A stretch of DNA of 64,000 nt, from NCBI RefSeq assembly GCF_042033325.1, contig NZ_CP160095.1; one strand, written 5' to 3'. The notes below the pieces were generated by a model. It did no database searches. It saw nothing but the letters and a program-made list of their open reading frames with translations, and was not told where the DNA came from. This document shows, piece after piece, positions 42,249-51,888 of the stretch. A program made the translations under genes and the position numbers. Numbering within the stretch: position 1 is the stretch's first letter; every line of letters starts with the position of its first letter. The DNA comes from Sneathia sanguinegens. GTDB lineage: Bacteria; Fusobacteriota; Fusobacteriia; Fusobacteriales; Leptotrichiaceae.

Positions 42249-45200
42249 ATGAAAGAAAAATTTTTTCAAAAAGAACAAATACCTGAAGAAATTCAAAGAT
42301 TTTATGATGATTTAGCAATGAAATATCTTAAATCTGATTATGAAGTTGGTAGAGAAACAAAGGGAGAAATTACAAGCGAAAAAATAGGAAGATATTTAAT
42401 GAGTCAAACTGAAATATATTTAATAGAACCTAATATAGATTTAAATTTTTTATTACATTGTGAGGAAGGTTATAAAAAACAGGATGAACTTGTGATATTT
42501 TTTGATAAGTTTATAAGAATTAAAGATTTAAAAGAGATATTACTTGAATATTCTGGTGAAATATTAGATATAAGTGGAATACCCTTTATACAAGATAATA
42601 AGCAAATAGAATTAAAAGATAAAAAATTAAGTGTTGAATTAAGTCCAGCTGGTATATATATTGCTTGTCATGTGTTTGGAATAAGTAAATTAAAAAAATT
42701 ATTAAATAAGGTTGAAATACACTGTAGAGATAATATTCCCATAACAGAATATCTTGATAATAAAAGTGAATATGATATTAGCTATATTACAGGGGTACTT
42801 AAAGAAAAAAAAGTTATTCCAAAAGTAAATGAAAAAGATAAGTCTGAAATTGATGTTGGTGAAGAATTTATTGGACAGAATAGTAAAGGTTTAAAAGAAC
42901 AGATAAAAGAAATATTACCTATTTTAGAAAAACTTAAAAATTTAACTCAAAGTAAAAAAGAAGAACTTATAGAAAATAAAAATTCTAATGAAGAACTTAT
43001 TGAGAAAATAAAAGAAATAATAAAGGATAATAACAAAACAAAGGCTAGATTGGTTGAAGATAGTGATTCTGTAAGAGAAAAGTTAAAAGAAAAATTTGAA
43101 AAAGAATATGGAGACAAAAAGTACACAAATTATTTTGAAGATGTTACAAATTCTAAGGTTGATAGCAAAGAAAGAAAAAGTTTTAATGAGATCTTAAAAG
43201 CAGTTGATAAAAAAAATAAAGATATAATTAATCAAGAAAATTTTGATAAATATAGAGATATTTTAAAAAAACAAGTTAGTGTAATAGACTTTTTATATGA
43301 TATTTGTAGTTCTTCAATGGATCCATTGCAAACTTTGGAAGATTCTTTGTGCTTTTTGAGCTGTAAGTATGAAAATGAAAGTAGAATACAGCAAATAGGG
43401 AATATTATAAAAAATATATTTAAATCTAAGGTTAAAGAATATATTATAAATAAAATAGAAGATTTTACTAAGATTAAATTAGAAAATTCAAATACAAATT
43501 ATTTAACAAGCTTAGGTTTGGCAGATGTTGATGATATTAAAGTTGATTGCCCAACCTTACCTTTAAGGGAATATCCAAAAACAAAACATTATAGATTTTT
43601 AAAATTATTTAAAGATGAGTGCTTAGTAAAAAAAAGTTATAGCTTAGACAAACAATCTAAGAGAAATTTTAAAAGAGCAAGAAGATTTTTAGATAATTTA
43701 TTAATTTCATTAATAAAAAGTATTACGAGAGTAAAAACAAAATATTTTGACAATTTTCCAAATGATAAACAGAATATTCTTAGAAATTATTTAATATATT
43801 TAGATGAATATAGACAAGGATTAGATTTTAGTGACTATAGTTTTTTAGCTAGCATTAAAGACTTTAATATTACAAATGTTATTATTTCTTTGCTAAAAAG
43901 TGATAAAGAATATAAAGATAAATCTTTACAAAAAATATCTAACTTAATGGAAAATAAGGATTGTAAAACTTATTTAAAAGATGGTAGTGCAAGTAAAATA
44001 AAAAAGAGTTTTAAAACAAAACAAGCACTGGCATATAATATGAAGATAAGATCAAGCTATAACATATATAATTTTTATGAAAAAATATATTTTGAAGTTG
44101 AAAATAATGAAAAAAATAAAATAGTTTGTTCTGGAGCAAAAGTAAGTTGTACAATGAGCCCAGATATATCAACATTGAATGTATTGAGTGCAAAAAAATA
44201 TATAGATGGGAAAGCATGTGCAACTATATATGATAATAGGATAATACCTTTTAAAACTTGCACAATAAATAAAGTGTGTTCTCCAAATTTGTCATATTGG
44301 TTAAAAAAAACGGATATACAAATAGAAAACAAACCGATATTGCTAGAAAATTCAAAGTGTATTTGTACATTAGGTGGAACTATTAATATTACAAATCCAA
44401 ATCAAATAAAAAGTAGCTTAAAACAAATTCCTGAAATAAAAACGGAAATAATATATAAATTAGATGACTATAAAGCAATAGAAAATATATATTCCAGATT
44501 AGAAAGAAGATATTTTAATAAATATGCAAGATATGTTTATTCAGTTGAATGTTTTGCAAGGACATTAGCGAAACAATGTGAGATATTATTTAAATCTGAA
44601 TTAAAACCAAGGTATGATGAAAAGAAGTTAATGAGTTATGAGGTATATCCAGTTGTTGATTCTAAAAATGAAAGATTAATAAATATAAAGCCTTTAGCTA
44701 AAATAATAATGGGATATTTCTTGGGAAAAATAAATTCAAAATATGAAAATGATAAATGGGTAAATATAGGAAAAAAGTTATGCAAACAAGATGTATTTTC
44801 TGAATTTATTGAAAAAGCAAAGAAACAATTACCACAACTTTATTCACCATATAAAATTAGCACTAACGAAAATAGAAAGTGCACATGGATGGAAAGGGCC
44901 TTATTTGAATATATGAAAAGTTATAATCAATATACTTTACAAAAAATGGTTAAAATTTATCATAAAGAAGGTGGGGGTATAGATGCAGACATAAATACAC
45001 CGTGGTGTGCTTCATTTGTAAACTACATTTTAAATTTAGGCTTTAAATCACCTAGTTCACAATGTTTTTATTCTAAAGAGGGAGCTAAATATTTCAAAAA
45101 AATAAATAAAGCAAAATATGGGGCTATTTTAGTGCTTAATTATGGAAATGGTAAAGGACACTGTAGTTTCATAGTATCAGAAGATGATAATGGATATTAT

Positions 45201-45287
45201 TGTCTTGGTGGAAATCAATCAAATGTTATAAAAAAAAGTTATTATAAAAAAGATAAAAAGGTACAAGGGATATATTGGCCTAGATAG
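42249..45287 (+). CDS. PAAR-like (DUF4280) protein with C-terminal peptidoglycan hydrolase
   Basis: The product has 1012 residues. Residues 1-190: unknown, strand-rich. 215-275: charged coiled coil. Then a helical region to about 600. 627-718: DUF4280/PAAR-like domain with paired cysteines (VCSGAKVSCTMSPDISTL, TINKVCSPN, CICTLGGTINI). About 870-1012: a TIGR02594/NlpC-like hydrolase with Cys920 in TPWCASFVNYIL, His971 in GKGHCSFIVSE and GGNQSNVI as the third site. Inference: a toxin loaded on the VgrG tip that cuts peptide cross-links in the wall of a target or of the producer. No immunity gene is evident, unless the next gene serves this role. Confidence 0.8.
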   Translation: MKEKFFQKEQIPEEIQRFYDDLAMKYLKSDYEVGRETKGEITSEKIGRYLMSQTEIYLIEPNIDLNFLLHCEEGYKKQDELVIFFDKFIRIKDLKEILLEYSGEILDISGIPFIQDNKQIELKDKKLSVELSPAGIYIACHVFGISKLKKLLNKVEIHCRDNIPITEYLDNKSEYDISYITGVLKEKKVIPKVNEKDKSEIDVGEEFIGQNSKGLKEQIKEILPILEKLKNLTQSKKEELIENKNSNEELIEKIKEIIKDNNKTKARLVEDSDSVREKLKEKFEKEYGDKKYTNYFEDVTNSKVDSKERKSFNEILKAVDKKNKDIINQENFDKYRDILKKQVSVIDFLYDICSSSMDPLQTLEDSLCFLSCKYENESRIQQIGNIIKNIFKSKVKEYIINKIEDFTKIKLENSNTNYLTSLGLADVDDIKVDCPTLPLREYPKTKHYRFLKLFKDECLVKKSYSLDKQSKRNFKRARRFLDNLLISLIKSITRVKTKYFDNFPNDKQNILRNYLIYLDEYRQGLDFSDYSFLASIKDFNITNVIISLLKSDKEYKDKSLQKISNLMENKDCKTYLKDGSASKIKKSFKTKQALAYNMKIRSSYNIYNFYEKIYFEVENNEKNKIVCSGAKVSCTMSPDISTLNVLSAKKYIDGKACATIYDNRIIPFKTCTINKVCSPNLSYWLKKTDIQIENKPILLENSKCICTLGGTINITNPNQIKSSLKQIPEIKTEIIYKLDDYKAIENIYSRLERRYFNKYARYVYSVECFARTLAKQCEILFKSELKPRYDEKKLMSYEVYPVVDSKNERLINIKPLAKIIMGYFLGKINSKYENDKWVNIGKKLCKQDVFSEFIEKAKKQLPQLYSPYKISTNENRKCTWMERALFEYMKSYNQYTLQKMVKIYHKEGGGIDADINTPWCASFVNYILNLGFKSPSSQCFYSKEGAKYFKKINKAKYGAILVLNYGNGKGHCSFIVSEDDNGYYCLGGNQSNVIKKSYYKKDKKVQGIYWPR

Positions 45288-45294
45288 GAGAAAA

Positions 45295-46230
45295 ATGAAA
45301 AAATTATTATTTTTAAGTTTAATTACAACTTTAGGGTTTGCTAGTACAGTAAATTATGAAAATTTATCGGAAGAAAAAAAGATAGTTATGGAAACAATTG
45401 ATGAATTTAGAAATATGCAAATTAAGGCTTTTAATTATGAATTATCAAATTATAAATTTACTAATTTAAAAAGTTCTGGTCAAAATTTTATAGATAGTCT
45501 TGATGAAAAAAATTCAAAATATAATATAGGAACATTTACAAATTTTGTTGGAGATAAGAATAAATACAATATAAATACTAATATTAATTTTTCAAAAGCA
45601 TTAGATTATGAAGGAAATAAAACAATGTTTGGTGCTACAGTAGGTTATACAAATTCATTAATAAATTCTAATAAAATTAATGGAATTAATTTTGGACTTA
45701 ATGCTAGTGCATATATACCAGATTTTAAAGTGAGAATAAATACTGAGCATAAATTTAACTATAGCATTATAGACTATAATAAAAATTTTAAACAAAATTA
45801 TATGGGGATAATTGGAGGCTTAGATTTTAGATTACATTTTGGTAAAAAATATTTTGTGGAACCGGGACTTAGGGCAAGTTATACATATAATTTGAAATCA
45901 GAAGTTAGGGATCAAAATAATTCTCTTGTAAAATTAGTACCAAGTTTTAATTATAATATTGGGGCCTTTTTGAGAGCAGGTATATTATTTGAAACTAAAA
46001 ATAAATATAAACTTTCTATAGGTTACGCATTTGATAAAAGATTAAAAAATTCAAATAAATATGAAATTTTTTCAAGAGAAATAATAAATAAGAAAGAAGA
46101 TAATTATATGGTTCATTCTGGAGATATATTAGTTGAAATGTTATTTAAAGATAAGCATAAATTGTCACTATCCTTAGGTAAATTATCGCAAGCATACTCA
46201 GCAACTTTAGGCTATAATTATGAATGGTAA
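45295..46230 (+). CDS. outer-membrane beta-barrel protein
   Basis: The product has 311 residues. Signal peptide with cleavage after GFAS (about residue 17). From about residue 70 amphipathic strands alternate with short turns (TNFVGDKNKYNINTNINFSK, FGATVGYTNS, PGLRASYTYNL, LSIGYAFDKR), ending in the aromatic pattern LGYNYEW. This fits an autotransporter-type or Omp barrel that inserts through BAM. It follows the hydrolase by 7 bases and may belong to the same transcript. It could protect against the effector, form a channel, or be an unrelated surface protein. Confidence 0.75.
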   Translation: MKKLLFLSLITTLGFASTVNYENLSEEKKIVMETIDEFRNMQIKAFNYELSNYKFTNLKSSGQNFIDSLDEKNSKYNIGTFTNFVGDKNKYNINTNINFSKALDYEGNKTMFGATVGYTNSLINSNKINGINFGLNASAYIPDFKVRINTEHKFNYSIIDYNKNFKQNYMGIIGGLDFRLHFGKKYFVEPGLRASYTYNLKSEVRDQNNSLVKLVPSFNYNIGAFLRAGILFETKNKYKLSIGYAFDKRLKNSNKYEIFSREIINKKEDNYMVHSGDILVEMLFKDKHKLSLSLGKLSQAYSATLGYNYEW

Positions 46231-46258
46231 AAAAAAAGCCCGTAGGCTTTTTTTTATT
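46231..46258. terminator. bidirectional terminator
   Basis: aaaaaagcc and ggctttttt pair around cgta between convergent genes, with A- and T-runs on the two sides. Confidence 0.85.
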
Positions 46259-46259
46259 C

Positions 46260-47063
46260 TTATTTATATCCTTTAAGTAAATTATGTTTAACTTTCATTT
46301 TTTCTTCAGGAGTTTTAGCATTTTTTTCTTTATAAATTGTTCTTTCAAAACTACCATACATTGGATTAGGGAAGATAATGAATCTGTCACCAAATTCAGC
46401 CTTTAATTCGTCTAATTTCTTTTGTCTGTCTGCCATAGAAGTTTTAGAGAAATCTCCAAAATCACAGATATTATCACCAAATAACATAACTATATTAGAA
46501 TGTTTTTTAACTTTATCCATTCTTTCAACTTTTGTACCCATTCCTTTGAATAATAAGTGATCTCTACCTTGTACAGGTAAACCTTCTTTTTTCATATTTT
46601 TAATAGTAACATCTATTTGATTGTCATCTCTATCAGAAATGTAATATATTTTAACTTTATTCTTATTAGCAAAATTTAAAAATTCCTTAGCACCAGGAAC
46701 AGCTTTTGCTACACCTAATTGAACCCATTCGTCCCATGTTTTAGGATTGAAACCAGTTCCATCTTTGATATTTTGAACTTGATATGGACTATTATCTAAA
46801 ACTGTTTCATCGATATCTAAAACTATAGCATAAGGTTTATTATGGTGTTTTTTTAAGATATTAGTTAAATTTTTAGTAGCAAGCTTATAACCTTGAAGAT
46901 ATAAAGCTTTTGCTTCAACAGATGTTTGATACCAATAAGTACTCATGGTATTTTCTCTAGCCATTAATTGGTTAGCAGTTAATGTATAAGTTTTAACTTC
47001 AGCAAAACTTGTAAAAGCGATACTTGTTGCTAAAATAGCAATAATTTTCTTTGATAATTTCAT
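46260..47063 (-). CDS. secreted HAD acid phosphatase, e(P4)/class C type
   Basis: The product has 267 residues. Signal peptide (SIAFTSFA, cleavage near residue 21); no lipobox Cys, so it is probably periplasmic rather than a lipoprotein like Haemophilus e(P4). Catalytic Asp83 and Asp85 in VLDIDETVLDN; later motifs YYISDRDDNQ and MLFGDNICDFGDF. Family members release phosphate from nucleotides such as NMN or 5'-AMP, helping NAD or nucleoside uptake. Fits the nucleoside phosphorylase found in the window. Confidence 0.88.
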   Translation of the reverse strand: MKLSKKIIAILATSIAFTSFAEVKTYTLTANQLMARENTMSTYWYQTSVEAKALYLQGYKLATKNLTNILKKHHNKPYAIVLDIDETVLDNSPYQVQNIKDGTGFNPKTWDEWVQLGVAKAVPGAKEFLNFANKNKVKIYYISDRDDNQIDVTIKNMKKEGLPVQGRDHLLFKGMGTKVERMDKVKKHSNIVMLFGDNICDFGDFSKTSMADRQKKLDELKAEFGDRFIIFPNPMYGSFERTIYKEKNAKTPEEKMKVKHNLLKGYK

Positions 47064-47154
47064 TTGAAATACCTCCTAAACAATATAATAATATTTTATA
47101 ATAATAAAATGATAAAAGCAAAGATTAAAAAATAAATATATTTGTAAATATTTT

Positions 47155-48224
47155 CTATAATCCTAAAATTTTAATTGTTTTTATTAAAAATTTTTTTGAA
47201 TTTTTAATTGCATAAAATATATTAATATTTTTAGGACTAATTTCAATTAATTTATCAAAAGCAAGTTTTTTTAATTCTTCTTCATCTTCTATTCTACCAG
47301 AGATTAAATATACGGGTTTATTGTATTTCTTAGCTAATTTCAGTACCCCATAAGGAGCTTTACCATATTTTGTTTGAATATCTGATCTACCTTCGCCAGT
47401 TATAACTAAGTCGGCTTTTTGTATTTTTTGTTCTAAATTAGTCATTTTGGTAATTAAATCAAAACCTCTTACAAGTTTTGCATCGAAAAAAACTTTGAAG
47501 CAGGCACCTAAACCACCTGCAGCACCAGCATATAGAAAATTTAAATTTTGATTTAATATTTTTTCAAGATGCGAGAAATTAGAATCTAATTTTTTTATCA
47601 TTTCGTCATTAGCACCTTTTTGCTTTCCATACATAAATGAAGCTCCATTGGGTCCAGTAAAAGTATTTGTAACATCACAGGCTATTAAAAATTTACTTTT
47701 TTTTACTCTTTTATCAAAATTATTTAAATCAATTTCATAAATATCGCCAATATCTCTGGCATTTTTAATTATTTTTCTATTTCTATCATAAAATTTAGCA
47801 CCTAATGCACGAAGTAAGCCTAAACCAGCATCATTAGTACAGCTTCCACCAAGACCTATTATAAAATTACGAAAACCTTTGTCTAATGTATAACGGATTA
47901 ATTGACCTAAGCCATAAGTTGTAGTAAAGTATGGATTCTTTTTTCTACTACTGTCATTCCACAACAACTAGCAACTTCTATAACTACTGTATTGCTATAT
48001 ATAACACCATATTTAGCTTTTATTCTATTGTAATTAGGACCAAGTACAAAGGAATAAAAAAATTTTCCTTTTTTTGCAGATACTATTGCATTAACAGTTC
48101 CTTCACCACCATCGGCAAGAGGACAAGTTATTACTTGGTTAATGCAAGTATTTTTAAAAATCTCACAGATTTCATTTGAGCTAAGGCTAGCTTTGTATGA
48201 ATCAGGAGCTATTAATATTTTCAT
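47155..48224 (-). pseudogene. glycerate kinase (GarK type), split by a single-base frameshift
   Basis: The first frame (48224 down to about 47945) gives MKILIAPDSYKASLSSNEIC, CPLADGGEGTVNAI and VVIEVASCCGMTVVEK. The second (from about 47940 to 47155) gives NPYFTTTYGLGQLI, GLGGSCTNDAGLGLLRALGA, AGAAGGLGACFKVFF and ITGEGRSDIQTKYGKAPYGV. Together they form a complete glycerate kinase of about 355 residues, which phosphorylates glycerate. One A is missing in a run of six at 47939-47944 (minus strand): a seventh A would restore VEKKNPYFTTTYG. It could be a real mutation, a phase-variable tract or a sequencing error. Confidence 0.85.
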
Positions 48225-48300
48225 GATACATACATCGTCCTTTCATATGTTGATATATTTATTATCATATTAAAATTTAAAAAAAGCAAGGAAAATATGG

Positions 48301-48330
48301 TTGGTATAGTAAAAAAAATTGTGGTATAAT
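48301..48330 (+). promoter_or_regulatory. promoter of the secreted unknown gene
   Basis: ttggta, 18-base spacer, tataat; the start codon follows 38 bases later with aaggag before it. Confidence 0.5.
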
Positions 48331-48367
48331 AAAAACAAAAAAACATTTTAATTTGTAAGGAGTTTTT

Positions 48368-49057
48368 ATGAAAAAAATTGTAATGGGGATACTTTTGTTA
48401 GTATTTCAACTAATAGGATTTTCAGATAATTTTTTAGGAACTTGGATAATAAGTGATTTGAATGCAGATTATGAAGTATTTACTATTTTTCAAATGGATA
48501 ATAAGTATTATAAGGCTGTTAGATATGACGACGGATCTGCAATTATTAGTAAATTAGATAGAAAAAATAATAAGCTATATGCAATTGATGATGAAGAAAA
48601 ATATGTATATAGCTATGATGAAAAAAACAATAGATTAATTGAAACTATAGATAATGAAGACTGTTATGAAAAATATTCTAAAATAGATAATAATGAAGAT
48701 TTAAGTATGTGTAATACATACATATTTCCTTTAAATTCAAAAATTTTAAAAAAGACTAGAGAAAATGTTAAATATCAAGATTTTCTAGTATCATATTCTG
48801 ATATGTCTATTGCTAATGATGGTAGATATTATTATATACATGATTACAGCGGATGTAATGAAATATTAAATGCAAAGAATAAAGAATTATTTAATGAAAA
48901 TATTAAGGTATATTTTTCAGAAATAACACAACCTTTTATTGATGGATTAAATATAAAAAATTTAAAAGCTGGTGATAAGGTATTAACAGTTGAATATGAT
49001 GATGTATTAGGTAGAAATGGAGAATTTTACTATATAAATAAAACTAATGAAGATTAA
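48368..49057 (+). CDS. secreted protein of unknown function
   Basis: The product has 229 residues. Clear signal peptide (KKIVMGILLLVFQLIGFS). The mature part begins FLGTWIISDLNADYEVFTIF, reminiscent of lipocalin-like 'GTW' starts, followed by strand-rich acidic sequence (DNKYYKAVRYDDG, NKLYAIDDEEKYVYSYDEK). Cysteines at about residues 99, 114 and 162. Probably periplasmic. No family assigned and no clear link to its neighbours. Confidence 0.7.
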   Translation: MKKIVMGILLLVFQLIGFSDNFLGTWIISDLNADYEVFTIFQMDNKYYKAVRYDDGSAIISKLDRKNNKLYAIDDEEKYVYSYDEKNNRLIETIDNEDCYEKYSKIDNNEDLSMCNTYIFPLNSKILKKTRENVKYQDFLVSYSDMSIANDGRYYYIHDYSGCNEILNAKNKELFNENIKVYFSEITQPFIDGLNIKNLKAGDKVLTVEYDDVLGRNGEFYYINKTNED

Positions 49058-49110
49058 TAGCTTGAAAAAAAAATAAAAAAAATGTAAAATAAAATTGACA
49101 GGAGAATGAT

Positions 49111-50331
49111 ATGACTGAAGTAGAGATAAAAAATGAAGTTGAAAGACAATTTAATATTCTAAAAAGAGGATGCGAAGAATTAATTAATGAAGAAGAATTT
49201 AAGAAAAAACTTGAAAGAAGCATAAGAACAGGAAAAGGGTTAAAAGTTAAATTCGGAATTGATCCAACTGGAAGCGATTTACATTTGGGTCATGCAGTTC
49301 CTATTAGAAAATTAAAACAATTCCAAGATTTAGGGCATGAACCAATATTTTTAATTGGAACTTTTACTGCTAGAATTGGTGACCCTACAGGTAAGAGTGA
49401 AACTAGAAAAATGCTAAGTATGGAACAAATAGAAAAAAATATAAAAACATATATGGATCAAATTAGTTTGATATTAGATGTAAATAAAATGACAGTGAAA
49501 TATAATCATGAATGGTTAGAAACACTAGATTTAACAACTATATTGAATCTTTTATCAAAATTTACCGTTTCACAAATGATATCTCGGGAAGATTTTGCAA
49601 AAAGACTTAAGGAAAATAAGCCAGTTTCTTTAATTGAATTTATGTATCCAATACTACAATCATATGATTCTGTTCATTTAGAAGCAGATGTTGAATTAGG
49701 TGCTACTGAACAAAAATTCAATATCTTAAGAGGAAGAGATTTATTAAAAGATTTTAATAAAGAACCTCAAGTTTGTATGTTAATGCCTATATTAGTAGGT
49801 CTTGATGGTGTAGAAAAAATGAGTAAATCATTGAATAACTATATTGGAATAACTGATACTCCTAATGATATGTTTGGGAAGATAATGTCTATTTCTGATG
49901 AATTGATGTATGTATATTATGAACAATTAACAGAAATACCAATGCAAGAAATAGAAAGAATAAAAAAAGAAGTTCATCCAATGGAAGCAAAAAAGAGACT
50001 AGGAGAAGAATTAGTTAAAATATATTATTCAGAAGAAGCAGCTAAGAGTGCAAGAGAATATTTTGAAAATCTATTTTCTAAGAAAAATTTAAATGTTGAA
50101 TTACCAGAAGTCATTATTTCTGAACAAGAAGTGGATATAATTGATTTGTTAGTAAATAAATTATCTTTCTGTAAATCAACAAGTGAAGCTAGAAGATTAA
50201 TAGAACAAGGAGCAGTAAAAATAAACGATGTTGCTATAGTAGATATTAAAGCTAATATTAAGATTATTCAAGACATGGTAGTAAAGGCAGGTAAGAAAAA
50301 GATTATAAGAATAAAAAAGGAGAACAATTAA
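49111..50331 (+). CDS. tyrS: tyrosyl-tRNA synthetase
   Basis: The product has 406 residues. It charges tRNA-Tyr. Class I motifs HLGHA (HIGH-type, GSDLHLGHAVPIRKL) and KMSKS (VEKMSKSLNNY), with a C-terminal S4 RNA-binding domain (STSEARRLIEQGAVKINDVA). The extended N-terminus and HLGH variant are typical of the TyrZ-like branch. No T-box leader is visible in the short gap upstream. It overlaps the reductase gene by one base. Confidence 0.95.
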   Translation: MTEVEIKNEVERQFNILKRGCEELINEEEFKKKLERSIRTGKGLKVKFGIDPTGSDLHLGHAVPIRKLKQFQDLGHEPIFLIGTFTARIGDPTGKSETRKMLSMEQIEKNIKTYMDQISLILDVNKMTVKYNHEWLETLDLTTILNLLSKFTVSQMISREDFAKRLKENKPVSLIEFMYPILQSYDSVHLEADVELGATEQKFNILRGRDLLKDFNKEPQVCMLMPILVGLDGVEKMSKSLNNYIGITDTPNDMFGKIMSISDELMYVYYEQLTEIPMQEIERIKKEVHPMEAKKRLGEELVKIYYSEEAAKSAREYFENLFSKKNLNVELPEVIISEQEVDIIDLLVNKLSFCKSTSEARRLIEQGAVKINDVAIVDIKANIKIIQDMVVKAGKKKIIRIKKENN

Positions 50332-51305
50332 TGTTTGAATTAAATCTTAATTTGGAAGAAAATAAGAAAAATTTTAAAGAAATGAGAAGCGATCTTGTGT
50401 ATGACGTAATTGTTATAGGAGCAGGTCCAGCAGCAATATCAAGTGCAATATATGCAAAAAGAAAAGGAATGAAAATTGGGATTGTAGCAGAAAATGTTGG
50501 AGGTCAAGTTTTAACTACAAATGGTATAGAAAATATTATCGGAACTGTTTCAACAACTGGTCCTGAATTTGCAACTTCTTTAGAAAAACATGCCAAAGAA
50601 TATGAAATACCTTTTTATCAAGGACATTTAGTTTCTAAAATTATTGATGGAAATAAAAAATTAGTCGTTACAGATAATGGTGTTGAATTTAAGACAAAGT
50701 CAATAATTATCGCAACTGGTGCAAAACATAGAGAATTAAATGTTAAGGGTGAAGAAGAATTTAAAGGTAAAGGAGTTCATTATTGTTCAACTTGTGATGG
50801 ACCTTTTTATAGAAATTTAGATGTAATAGTTGCTGGTGGTGGAAATTCTGGAGTAGAAGCAGCACTTGATTTGGCTAATATCGCTAAAAGTGTAACTATA
50901 ATAGAATATTTACCTGAACTAAAAGCAGATGTAGTTTTACAAGAAAAAGCAAAATCAAATTCTAAAATTAAAATAAAAGTCAATACAGCTATAGATGAAA
51001 TCAAAGGGGATAAATTTGTTACTGAGGTCTTATGCAAAGAAAGAACAACAAAGGAATTAGAAAATTTAAAAATAGATGGAGTTTTTGTTGAAATTGGTTT
51101 AAGAGCAAATACTGATAATTTTAAAGATATAGTTAAAACTAACAAAATTGGAGAAATAGAAATCGATGAATATAATAGAACAAGTTGTAAGGGTATATTT
51201 GCTGCAGGTGATTGCACAACTGTACCATATAAACAAATAATAATTGCTTTAGGTGAAGGAGCAAAGGCAGCCTTATCAGCATTTAACTATATATTAAATA
51301 ATTAA
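50331..51305 (+). CDS. trxB: thioredoxin reductase-like flavoprotein
   Basis: The product has 324 residues. FAD loop VIGAGPAAISSAIYAKRKGM, redox pair CSTCDGPFY (about residues 147-150), NAD(P)H loop VAGGGNSGVEAALDLA and FAD site FAAGDCTTVPYKQIIIALGEG. It reduces thioredoxin or a related protein. An N-terminal extension of about 20 residues (LNLNLEENKKNFKEMRSDL) precedes the FAD domain, which is unusual. Similar sequences include AhpF-like C-terminal domains. Confidence 0.9.
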   Translation: MFELNLNLEENKKNFKEMRSDLVYDVIVIGAGPAAISSAIYAKRKGMKIGIVAENVGGQVLTTNGIENIIGTVSTTGPEFATSLEKHAKEYEIPFYQGHLVSKIIDGNKKLVVTDNGVEFKTKSIIIATGAKHRELNVKGEEEFKGKGVHYCSTCDGPFYRNLDVIVAGGGNSGVEAALDLANIAKSVTIIEYLPELKADVVLQEKAKSNSKIKIKVNTAIDEIKGDKFVTEVLCKERTTKELENLKIDGVFVEIGLRANTDNFKDIVKTNKIGEIEIDEYNRTSCKGIFAAGDCTTVPYKQIIIALGEGAKAALSAFNYILNN

Positions 51306-51316
51306 AAAAATTTTTT

Positions 51317-51351
51317 TAAAACAGAATAAATTTCTGTTTTTTTTTTTTTTT
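51317..51351 (+). terminator. terminator after trxB
   Basis: aaacagaa and ttctgttt pair around a short AT loop, followed by a run of about fourteen T. Confidence 0.85.
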
Positions 51352-51419
51352 TATGATTGAAAAAACTAATTCATATATTTTTTTAATGTATAAACTACTC
51401 AAGTATAAAAAAAATTAAA

Positions 51420-51448
51420 TTTACATATATTTTTTTCTATGTTATTAT
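51420..51448 (+). promoter_or_regulatory. promoter of the filament operon
   Basis: tttaca, 17-base spacer, tattat, 30 bases before the pilin ATG with an aaaggagg site. Confidence 0.6.
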
Positions 51449-51477
51449 GATGTCAATAAAAATAAAGGAGGTTTTGT

Positions 51478-51888
51478 ATGAAAAAAATACAAAAAAAAGT
51501 AAACGAAGGGTTTACATTAATTGAAGTCATTGCTGTTATGGCAATAATTAGTTTAATTGCAACTATTGCAGTACCAAGGGTAACAAAGTATATAGATCGG
51601 GCAAATAAGACAAGAGTCATTGCAGCTGTATCAGAACTTAATAATTTTGTTATTAGTAGTGAAATTGATGAGAAAAAAGAAGGTAATGCAGCACTTGCAG
51701 ATATAGGAGCTATTCTAAAAGGTTATGGAGATTTAAAAACTTTAAAAATTGGTGCAGATTTAACAGGTAATTTCAGAGCAGGTAAAGTAACTGGAAAATT
51801 GGAATATAGTGATGGAGTTGTTACAGCTAAAATAGAAGCACCAAAAGATTTTGCAAATGAAGTAATAGGACCAAGTTCTATTAAATGA
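51478..51888 (+). CDS. major pilin/pseudopilin (GspG/PilA type)
   Basis: The product has 136 residues. Class III signal peptide: KKVNEG then FTLIEVIAVMAIISLIATIA, cleaved after Gly12, with Glu5 of the mature protein. The rest is a small beta domain (ADLTGNFRAGKVTGKLEYSD). As the first gene after the promoter it is likely the main filament subunit. It lacks the Cys pair of T4P pilins and the calcium-site pattern is not obvious, so GspG versus PilA is undecided. Confidence 0.85.
   Translation: MKKIQKKVNEGFTLIEVIAVMAIISLIATIAVPRVTKYIDRANKTRVIAAVSELNNFVISSEIDEKKEGNAALADIGAILKGYGDLKTLKIGADLTGNFRAGKVTGKLEYSDGVVTAKIEAPKDFANEVIGPSSIK

Noticed and set aside
44011..44332. Minus-strand open frames inside the 1012-residue protein gene
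   Set aside because: Shadows of the DUF4280 coding region; residue composition unlike real proteins here.
49058..49110. T-box leader before tyrS
   Set aside because: The gap is only about 50 bases and lacks the T-box core.
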